This document shows, piece by piece, positions 5,762-10,948 of a stretch of 10,948 bases of DNA. The DNA is taken from NCBI GenBank assembly GCA_021786455.1, contig JAJYNF010000262.1, forward strand, positions 1 to 10,948. The letters are read 5' to 3'. Numbering within the stretch: position 1 is the stretch's first letter; every line of letters begins with the position of its first letter. The position numbers and the translations under genes are program-made. Under the pieces are notes generated by a model, which was given only the letters and a program-made list of their open reading frames with translations, was not told where the DNA came from and did no database searches. Origin of the DNA: Acidobacteriota bacterium. Lineage in GTDB: Bacteria; Acidobacteriota; Terriglobia; UBA7540.

Positions 5762-7029
5762 AAGGCAGCACCGATTCATCCACTCGTGCAACCTCCCGGT
5801 CGCCCCGCACCGCGACGTGGCCTTTCATCCCCTGGTCGGATCAGTTGCGCCAAGTGGTCGAGGACCTGGAGCGCAACCCGTCTCGCAGTATGCTGACGAT
5901 GCTGGGCCTGGTGATCGGCTCGGCGGCCGTTGTTGCCGTGACCTCGGTGGGACTGGCGGGGCGAAATTACGCCATTCAACAACTCAATTCCCTCGGCACC
6001 AATCTTATTTGGGTCTCCTACACCGGCCCCGCCAATCAAGGCGGCGGCTTTGGGGGAGTAGGGCGCGAGCTCGATGAACGAGATTTTCGGGATATTCGGG
6101 CGCACGCCACGGCACTCTCCGTCGTTTCGCGCACGCAGGTGCTTTACACCTCCATCTTCGCTTCGGGAAAGACGATTCCGATCGCGCTGGTCGGGACCGA
6201 CGGCGAGTTTGCGCGGGTACGTAATCTGGATTTCACGGAAGGGCGCGGACTTGTGCCCGCCGACGTCGCCCAGCGGCGGAAGGTTTGCGTGCTCCAACAA
6301 TCGCTGGCTCAAAAACTGTTTAGCCACAGCCGTGCCGTTGCGCAAAGCCTCAGAATCGGGGACTTCGACTTCAGGATCATCGGCGTCTTCCGTGACGTTC
6401 ACACGCCCGGCATTCAGACTGAAATCAGCCAGAATGCCGTTTTGATTCCCATCTCAGTCGCCCGTTTCTTTACCGATGACACTTCCCTCGATACGATTTA
6501 CGCGCAGGCGCTCTCGCCCCGGTTATTGCCCGAGGCGGTCACCCAGATCCGGCGCATCCTGGCAGCCCGCCACGGCAGCTCGCGATATTACTCGGTGAAC
6601 GACGTCGGCTATTTCGTGGGGGTGGTCAAAAGAATCTCCGTGGGGTTGATGATCGTCGTGTTCCTTCTGGCTGTCATCGCCTTAGGAGTCGGCGGCGTCG
6701 GCGTTCTTAATATCATGCTCATCTCCGTGAGCGAGCGCACACGGGAAATCGGGACGCGCGTCGCCCTCGGAGCGCGACGACGGGAGATTATGCGGCTATT
6801 CGGCCTGGAAGCATTAATCATCAGTTTGGCGGGTGGCGTCGTCGGAGCGCTGTTGGGTTCGCTGGGGCCGCTCCTGGTTTCCCTTGTCTTCCGGTTCCCG
6901 ATGCCCGTTTCTTGGGTTTCCATCGTGCTCGCCTTGTGGGTCTCCCTGATTGTGGGACTGTCTTTTGGCGTCGCCCCAGCCATGCGCGCCGCGCGCGTTG
7001 ACCCTGCGCTTGCGCTTCGATATGAGTAA
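5758..7029 (+). CDS. MacB/FtsX-type ABC transporter permease
   Basis: This 423-residue inner-membrane protein has the four-helix layout of MacB/FtsX-type permeases: one segment at about 46-66, a large extracytoplasmic domain (about 70-290, MacB-like periplasmic core) and three C-terminal segments near 293-316, 345-375 and 385-406. Between the second and third lies the family motif SERTREIGTRVALGARR (325-341), which contacts the ATPase. The end APAMRAARVDPALALRYE is also typical. There is no nucleotide-binding domain in the protein or elsewhere in the window, so it must pair with an ATPase encoded elsewhere or work differently. Such systems export peptides, lipoproteins or antibiotics, or transmit mechanical signals; which applies is unknown. 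Its start codon overlaps the MBL stop (ATGA), so the two proteins are made together and may share a pathway. Confidence 0.9.
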   Translation: MKGSTDSSTRATSRSPRTATWPFIPWSDQLRQVVEDLERNPSRSMLTMLGLVIGSAAVVAVTSVGLAGRNYAIQQLNSLGTNLIWVSYTGPANQGGGFGGVGRELDERDFRDIRAHATALSVVSRTQVLYTSIFASGKTIPIALVGTDGEFARVRNLDFTEGRGLVPADVAQRRKVCVLQQSLAQKLFSHSRAVAQSLRIGDFDFRIIGVFRDVHTPGIQTEISQNAVLIPISVARFFTDDTSLDTIYAQALSPRLLPEAVTQIRRILAARHGSSRYYSVNDVGYFVGVVKRISVGLMIVVFLLAVIALGVGGVGVLNIMLISVSERTREIGTRVALGARRREIMRLFGLEALIISLAGGVVGALLGSLGPLLVSLVFRFPMPVSWVSIVLALWVSLIVGLSFGVAPAMRAARVDPALALRYE

Positions 7030-7051
7030 ACGGAAGTTCTGGTCAGCCGAG

Positions 7052-7069
7052 ACCGAATTCATTTTCGGT
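7052..7069 (+). terminator. Weak hairpin after the permease gene
   Basis: ACCGAA (7052-7057) pairs with TTCGGT (7064-7069) around a 6-nt loop, 22 nt past the permease stop, with a G-U pair possible outside. No T-run follows, so it is not a classical intrinsic terminator. It could stabilise the 3' end. Confidence 0.25.
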
Positions 7070-7133
7070 TGAGGGGATGACGAGGTTGAGAAGCGAAAAC
7101 CAAGCCTCGTAACCGCGACCGACACATTGGAAA

Positions 7134-7162
7134 TTGACGCGCGTCCAGGCGGCTGTTAGCAT
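7134..7162 (+). promoter_or_regulatory. Promoter of the GMC oxidoreductase gene
   Basis: TTGACG (7134-7139, 5 of 6) and TAGCAT (7157-7162, 4 of 6) are spaced by exactly 17 nt, with a TG extension at 7154-7155. The start would be near 7169, giving a short leader that contains the GGAG ribosome site. This makes the GMC gene a separate transcription unit from the cluster upstream. Confidence 0.55.
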
Positions 7163-7186
7163 CGAACGCTTTGGAGATGGAACCTC

Positions 7187-8896
7187 ATGGACGCGGAGGG
7201 TAATCAGACCGTGGCCAAAACAACGGGCAAGTCTTACGATGCCATCGTAGTGGGTTCGGGCGCTTCCGGAGGATGGGCTGCAAAGCGGCTAGCGGAGGTC
7301 GGATTGAAAGTCGCGCTGGTGGATGCCGGCAAACAGCAATCCGACAAAAACTTTACCGAACATAAACCAGCCTTCCAATTAAAGTACCGCGACATGGCGC
7401 CGGTAATCCTCCGCCGGACTCGCCCCGTGCAAACGAAGTGTTACGCCTGCACGGAGTACAACTACGACTGGTTCTGCAACGACTTGGATGAGCCGTACAC
7501 CACCGCGCCCAACATGCCTTTTAGTTGGCAGGGGCGAACGCGGATCACGGGCGGACGGACGAACGTTTGGGGACGGCAAAGTTACCGATACAGCGACCTC
7601 GATTTCAAGGCGGCATCTTTCGACGGCTACGGTGAAGACTGGCCGCTCAGCTATAAAGACGTGGCCCCGTACTATGACATTGTGGAGGAATACGTCGGAA
7701 TCACCGGTTTGCCGGAAGGGGTTTACGAATTGCCGGATGGCAAATTCCAGCCGCCCATGGCCTTTACCTGCATCGAGGAGCGCGTGCGAGCCAAGGTCAA
7801 GGGGAAGTTTGGACGCACCGTGACCCTGGGGCGCTCGGCAAACATCACCCGCCCGACAAATGGCCGGCCGCCTTGCCACTATTGCGGGCCGTGCGAACGG
7901 GGCTGCATCACGCATTCCTACTTTAATTCCTACTTTACTACAGTGGCCGACGCGCTTGAATCGGGCAACTGCGATCACATCCCCAATGCCATGGTCTATC
8001 AAGTCTTGATGGACCCGGAGCGCAACCGCGCGCGGGGTGTTCTTTATATTGACCGCATCAACCGCCAACTCCGCGAAGTCCATGCGAGGCTCGTAGTCCT
8101 GTGCGCCCAATCCCTCGAATCGGTCCGCATTCTGTTCAACTCCGCCAATCGGCAGTATCCGAACGGTTTGGCCAATTCGAGTGGCGTGCTCGGCCATTAC
8201 CTCATGGACCACATCACCGGCGGTGGCGCATCGGGTGTTTTTTCGGACTTTCCGGGGAAGGCATCCATCAATGGTCCAATCCGGCCGGACGGCATTTACG
8301 TGATTCGGTTTCGCAACACGCATAACGGCCCGCGATCCAAAAACTTCATTCGTGGATATGGCTTCCAGGGCGGGGGCGGTGCGGGCTTCAATTGGAACGC
8401 GCCCGGCTTCGGAGAGGGCTACAAAAAGGCGATGCGAGAGGCGACGACCGGGCTGGGCTTCGGGGGTTTTGGCGAGTGTCTGGCGCGCTGGACCAATTAC
8501 GTGGAGATTGATCCGAATACCGTGGATGCGTTCGGCATTCCTGTCCTCAAAATCCACATGAAGTATGGCGAGAACGAATTTGCCTTGGTCAAGGACATGG
8601 CCGAGTCCGCCGCGGAAATGCTCGAGGCGGCGGGAGCAAAATACGTGCAGCCGCGTATGCGCCCTTCCAACCCCGGCTGGGCTATTCACGAGGTTGGCAT
8701 TGCGCGCATGGGCCACAATCCCAAAACTTCCGTGCTCAACCCGTTCCAGCAAACGCACGACATCAAGAACCTATTTGTGATGGATGGCTCGGGTTTTGTA
8801 TCCTCCGCCTGCCAGAATCCCACTCTGACCATGATGGCGCTTGCCGTTCGCTCCAGCGATTACCTACTCGAGGAAATGAAAAGGGGAAATATTTGA
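7187..8896 (+). CDS. GMC-family FAD oxidoreductase with Cys-rich cluster
   Basis: This 569-residue protein is a glucose-methanol-choline family flavoenzyme that should oxidise a sugar or alcohol. The N-terminal FAD-binding motif is VVGSGASGG (21-29) with VDAG closing the Rossmann unit (45-48). The C-terminal GMC signature includes HEVG with the likely catalytic His (H501), RMG, FVMDGSGF and QNPTLT with the second active-site residue N544. C230, C233, C236 and C240 form CxxCxxCxxxC in the substrate-side region. Catalytic subunits of FAD-dependent glucose dehydrogenase complexes carry an iron-sulfur cluster in a comparable region, so electron transfer to a partner rather than to oxygen is likely. 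CYAC (85-88) and C97 add further cysteines. There is no signal peptide; related enzymes are exported with a Tat-tagged small subunit, and none is in the window. GGAG (7173-7176) lies 10 nt before ATG 7187. The exact substrate is unknown. Confidence 0.9.
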   Translation: MDAEGNQTVAKTTGKSYDAIVVGSGASGGWAAKRLAEVGLKVALVDAGKQQSDKNFTEHKPAFQLKYRDMAPVILRRTRPVQTKCYACTEYNYDWFCNDLDEPYTTAPNMPFSWQGRTRITGGRTNVWGRQSYRYSDLDFKAASFDGYGEDWPLSYKDVAPYYDIVEEYVGITGLPEGVYELPDGKFQPPMAFTCIEERVRAKVKGKFGRTVTLGRSANITRPTNGRPPCHYCGPCERGCITHSYFNSYFTTVADALESGNCDHIPNAMVYQVLMDPERNRARGVLYIDRINRQLREVHARLVVLCAQSLESVRILFNSANRQYPNGLANSSGVLGHYLMDHITGGGASGVFSDFPGKASINGPIRPDGIYVIRFRNTHNGPRSKNFIRGYGFQGGGGAGFNWNAPGFGEGYKKAMREATTGLGFGGFGECLARWTNYVEIDPNTVDAFGIPVLKIHMKYGENEFALVKDMAESAAEMLEAAGAKYVQPRMRPSNPGWAIHEVGIARMGHNPKTSVLNPFQQTHDIKNLFVMDGSGFVSSACQNPTLTMMALAVRSSDYLLEEMKRGNI

Positions 8897-8923
8897 CGGG
8901 ATTTGCAGTTTTGCCAACAACCA

Positions 8924-8954
8924 TTCGGCGGCCTACAACGTATAGACCGCCGAA
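8924..8954. terminator. 8-bp inverted repeat between convergent genes
   Basis: TTCGGCGG (8924-8931) and CCGCCGAA (8947-8954) are perfect complements around a 15-nt loop that can pair further internally. The hairpin lies between the 3' ends of the GMC gene (27 nt away) and the RcnB-like gene (44 nt away). On the minus side it is followed by a T/G-rich stretch, on the plus side by no T-run. It may end the minus-strand transcript or act as a bidirectional barrier. Confidence 0.45.
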
Positions 8955-8998
8955 GGATGCTGGCTTGGACCACCTGGAAACGCGAGCGGCCCTATTCC

Positions 8999-9562
8999 TT
9001 AGCGGGCGAAACTGAAGTCCAAGTGAATGAAGTCCTGCACCCGGTAACCGTTATTCACCAATACCACGTTTCCGCCAAACAGAAAGTATCGAAATCCGAC
9101 GGGCGGATGCGGCATTTCTTCGATCAAGCCCACCGGAAGCGGGTGGCAATACGGCCGATAGCGCGGCGCAATCACGTATCCATAAGCGACGGGCGGATAA
9201 TCGTAGCCTTGGTCGTCATTCCCCTGGCCATTTTGATACCGCCGGTCTTCACGGAAATAGCGGTCGTTGCGGTGGTCCCGGAAGTAGGCGATGACGGCGC
9301 GGCGATCGTGGTCATCGAAGCGGAGCCGCCCTTCGCGGTCGCGCTGCCAACCTTCGTGCCGGCCGCGGTCCCCACGCCAATCTTTTCGGCCGCGACGCTC
9401 GCGACGATCCCTGCGGCCATGTTGATTGCCCTGCTCACCGTGATCGCCTCGGCGAGCCCAGGGCGGAGCACCGCCGTGAGCGAACGCCGCTGAGGCTCCG
9501 GGAGCCAGCAGAACGGTAAAACCCACGAACAAACCTATCAGGAACGGCAGATGCTTTTTCAT
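8999..9562 (-). CDS. Secreted RcnB-like protein, highly charged
   Basis: From ATG at 9562 the protein has 187 residues. Residues 1-28 form a clear Sec signal peptide (MKKH start, hydrophobic core 6-20, ending ASAAFA). Residues 36-80 are low-complexity and rich in Arg, Asp, Gly and His. A conserved module follows: FDDHDRRAVIAYFRDH (82-97), then LPVGL (142-146) and PPVGFRYFLFGGNVVLVN (153-170). That order of a D-R helix, an LPxGL motif and a GxRYxxxGGxVVLV strand matches the RcnB/CigR-like periplasmic family. RcnB itself affects nickel and cobalt export in enterobacteria, but most relatives are uncharacterised, so metal involvement here is a guess. A perfect GGAGG 8 nt before this ATG makes it the real start; the frame continues open to 9634, but without such a site. 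It is convergent with the GMC gene. Confidence 0.75.
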   Translation of the reverse strand: MKKHLPFLIGLFVGFTVLLAPGASAAFAHGGAPPWARRGDHGEQGNQHGRRDRRERRGRKDWRGDRGRHEGWQRDREGRLRFDDHDRRAVIAYFRDHRNDRYFREDRRYQNGQGNDDQGYDYPPVAYGYVIAPRYRPYCHPLPVGLIEEMPHPPVGFRYFLFGGNVVLVNNGYRVQDFIHLDFSFAR

Positions 9563-9570
9563 TTCTGCGC

Positions 9571-9575
9571 CCTCC
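9571..9575 (-). promoter_or_regulatory. Ribosome binding site deciding the RcnB-like start
   Basis: GGAGG on the minus strand ends 8 nt before ATG 9562. The signal peptide begins at exactly this ATG, whereas starting at 9634 would put 24 polar residues ahead of it. Both facts support 9562. Confidence 0.75.
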
Positions 9576-9606
9576 TTTGAGCGCGCCATCATCCGGTCTG
9601 CGCTCA

Positions 9607-9634
9607 ATCGTATTTCCAGCAGATCAAATGCCAA
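9607..9634 (-). promoter_or_regulatory. Possible promoter of the RcnB-like gene
   Basis: On the minus strand TTGGCA (9629-9634, 5 of 6) precedes TACGAT (9607-9612, 4 of 6) with 16 nt between. The transcript would start near 9600, about 38 nt before the ATG. Confidence 0.35.
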
Positions 9635-10055
9635 AAGACTATTGGATGGAATAAGTTCTTATGGCTCAATGGGTTGGTTTGGGTATGGCAAGGGCGAAAA
9701 CCATGACCAGCGGTAAAATTTGCGCGGCCCAGGTAATCCCGTCGCGGCTGAAATCAACCAATTGCTGGGGTGGGATTTTTGCCAACCAAAGCAAGCTGAC
9801 GCAAAGGCCCTGAGTCGCCCGGCGAGCAGCCAGCATGACATGCGGCGAGCCAAGCGCCTCAATTTCTGACATGCTCACCGCCCCGGCGGAGATGCTCCTC
9901 GACCGCGCCTGGGCTTCTCAGGTCATTGACCGGCAGCGGGTCGAGGAACTCCCTGCCTTGCGCCAACCGCCGCCTCCGCCCTAGGTTGCCGACTCCGTCG
10001 GATCGCTCGGTTACATCTTAGATGGCTTGATGACGGCCGCCTGAGCGGGCTAAGC
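9635..10055. other. Intergenic stretch without a convincing gene
   Basis: About 420 bp lie between the RcnB-like promoter and the 3' end of the hydratase gene. The best candidate is a minus-strand frame from ATG 9872 to a stop at 9666 (68 residues) with a hydrophobic C-terminal stretch (AAQILPLVMVFALAIP). It has only a poor GGTGA-like site and no family resemblance I recognise. A plus-strand frame from 9835 to 9984 ends in five prolines and also looks accidental. A 5-bp hairpin CCGAC-TCC-GTCGG is at 9989-10001, without a T-run. The region may hold a decayed gene or plain spacer. Confidence 0.5.
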
Positions 10056-10898
10056 CTATCGGTTCTTCCACACGGGCTTGCGTTTTTCGAGGAGGGCGCG
10101 CAAGCCTTCCTGCGAGTCCTCGAGCTCGAAAAGCTGATTGAGGTAAATGTCCTGGGAGCGCTTCAAGGCTTCATCGAAGGGCCGCCAGGTACCTTCGAAG
10201 ACGACACGCTTGAGAAGTTGCAACACGGGACCGCTCTGCTCGGAGATTTTTTTGACCAGCGCGTCCACGGTGGGCTGTAGATGCTCGCGCGGAACCACGC
10301 GGTTCACCAGGCCCATGGCGAGGGCCTGTTGAGGGTTGATGGGGTCGCCGGTCAGCAGAATTTCCATCGCCCGCTTAGGCCCGATGACGCGGGGGTAAAC
10401 GACGGCGCCCATGGGCGGAAAGACGCCGAGCTTGATTTCCGGCTGGCGGAATTGCGCCCGCTCCGTGGCGACGACAAGATCGCAGAAGGCCGCGAGTTCG
10501 CTGCCCGCGCCCGAGGCGATCCCGTCCACAATGGCGAGGACGGGCTTGGATATTTCGTTCATGGAGCGGAAGACGTTGTGGAAAGCATCCATCATTTGGA
10601 AGACAAGCTGGTTCGTGTAACCCTCGGCGCCTACGCCCAGTGAGAAATAGCCGTCACATTCGGGCGAGACGTCCAGCAGCATTAATCGGACGTCGTCGCG
10701 CGAGTTCAAGCTTTCGATGGCGTGTGACATTTCCCGCAGCATCTCGATGTTCATGATGTTCTGTCTGGGGCGATTCAGGGTGAGACGCGCGACAATGCCC
10801 GAATCATCCCAGCGGATAAATTTGTATTCTCTTTTCGCTTCTGGGCCTTCCGCCGGGACTCCAAGGTTTAGTTCCTGGGGATCATGATCGTCGGCCAT
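10056..10898 (-). CDS. Enoyl-CoA hydratase/isomerase family protein, dienoyl-CoA hydratase-like
   Basis: From ATG at 10898 the protein has 280 residues and covers a full crotonase fold. The oxyanion-hole/helix motif is IASGAGSELA with the first catalytic-type glutamate (E134). The second glutamate is E154 in RQPEIKLGVFPP. LTGDPI and GLVNRVVP mark the trimer-interface half. The FRQPEIKLGVFPP stretch and overall pattern resemble cyclohexa-1,5-diene-1-carbonyl-CoA hydratases of anaerobic aromatic degradation more than fatty-acid crotonases. The normally conserved FSAGxD loop reads FSLGVG (85-90), losing the Asp. It should act on an acyl-CoA in the cytoplasm; the exact substrate is uncertain and no other benzoyl-CoA genes are in the window. 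GGAGG 5 nt before ATG 10898 fixes the start; a TTG at 10946 would add 16 residues without a ribosome site. The gene is the last one on the right, and its upstream region is cut by the edge. Confidence 0.88.
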   Translation of the reverse strand: MADDHDPQELNLGVPAEGPEAKREYKFIRWDDSGIVARLTLNRPRQNIMNIEMLREMSHAIESLNSRDDVRLMLLDVSPECDGYFSLGVGAEGYTNQLVFQMMDAFHNVFRSMNEISKPVLAIVDGIASGAGSELAAFCDLVVATERAQFRQPEIKLGVFPPMGAVVYPRVIGPKRAMEILLTGDPINPQQALAMGLVNRVVPREHLQPTVDALVKKISEQSGPVLQLLKRVVFEGTWRPFDEALKRSQDIYLNQLFELEDSQEGLRALLEKRKPVWKNR

Positions 10899-10903
10899 AG
10901 AAT

Positions 10904-10908
10904 CCTCC
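10904..10908 (-). promoter_or_regulatory. Ribosome binding site deciding the hydratase start
   Basis: CCGGAGG on the minus strand lies 5 nt before ATG 10898, favouring this start over the in-frame TTG at 10946. Confidence 0.7.
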
Positions 10909-10913
10909 GGGGC

Positions 10914-10930
10914 GATGCCTTCAGGGCATC
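10914..10930 (-). repeat. Small hairpin just upstream of the hydratase ribosome site
   Basis: GATGCC (10914-10919) and GGCATC (10925-10930) are perfect complements around a 5-nt loop, ending 5 nt before the GGAGG. It could be a leader hairpin or the end of an upstream gene; the window stops too soon to tell. Confidence 0.4.
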
Positions 10931-10948
10931 TGTGAAGGTTGTTCAATC

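Noticed and set aside
7379..8758. 459-codon minus-strand frame opposite the GMC gene
   Set aside because: It is an antisense open frame caused by GC-rich codon use; the plus strand carries full FAD and GMC motifs.
9172..9471. Second minus-strand frame within the RcnB-like gene (Ala/Thr/Gly-rich)
   Set aside because: It is a frame-shifted shadow of the Arg/Asp-rich low-complexity coding region.
9835..9984. Plus-strand frame ending in a run of five prolines
   Set aside because: It is 49 codons long, with no ribosome site and no family resemblance.
9989..10001. CCGAC-TCC-GTCGG hairpin as terminator of the hydratase gene
   Set aside because: The stem is only 5 bp with a 3-nt loop, no T-run follows on either strand, and it lies more than 50 nt past the stop.

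Overview
The window reads as a piece of a GC-rich soil or sediment bacterium, most likely an Acidobacteriota genome or metagenome contig. The hints are a PEGA/Ig-like surface protein, a cytoplasmic-type GMC oxidoreductase with a cysteine cluster, an orphan MacB-type permease and an RcnB-like secreted protein. This is inference from protein character; the window contains no rRNA or other marker gene. It holds eight confident protein genes, two of them close to the window edges. I see no mobile element, CRISPR array, tRNA or rRNA.

Layout. Positions 1-1092 (minus) are the 5' part of a secreted PEGA plus Ig-like repeat protein that runs off the left edge. Its 247-bp upstream gap holds a TTGACA-type promoter, two near-palindromic GCAAGCTT sites and the probable terminator of the next gene. 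Positions 1339-2517 (minus) encode a membrane-anchored GT2 glycosyltransferase. A 132-bp divergent promoter region separates it from a plus-strand cluster: a MarR-family regulator (2650-3108), an overlapping ClC chloride transporter with two CBS domains (3086-4882), an MBL-fold hydrolase (about 4976-5761) and a MacB/FtsX-type permease (5758-7029) that overlaps the MBL gene by 4 nt. A GMC oxidoreductase (7187-8896) follows behind its own promoter. It converges on a minus-strand RcnB-like secreted protein (8999-9562), with an 8-bp inverted repeat between them. The stretch 9635-10055 has no convincing gene. Positions 10056-10898 (minus) encode an enoyl-CoA hydratase-family protein close to dienoyl-CoA hydratases.

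How the genes may work together. The MarR and ClC reading frames overlap by about 23 nt and are probably co-transcribed, so the regulator plausibly controls the transporter, itself and perhaps the divergent glycosyltransferase; two small dyads overlap the two promoters. MBL and permease are translationally coupled. The permease has no ATPase in view and the GMC enzyme has no small subunit or cytochrome partner in view, so both probably rely on genes elsewhere. I found no clearly new multi-gene system. The most worthwhile leads are the altered ion-path motifs in the ClC protein, the cysteine cluster of the GMC enzyme, the paired palindromes upstream of the PEGA gene and the apparently leaderless MarR start.
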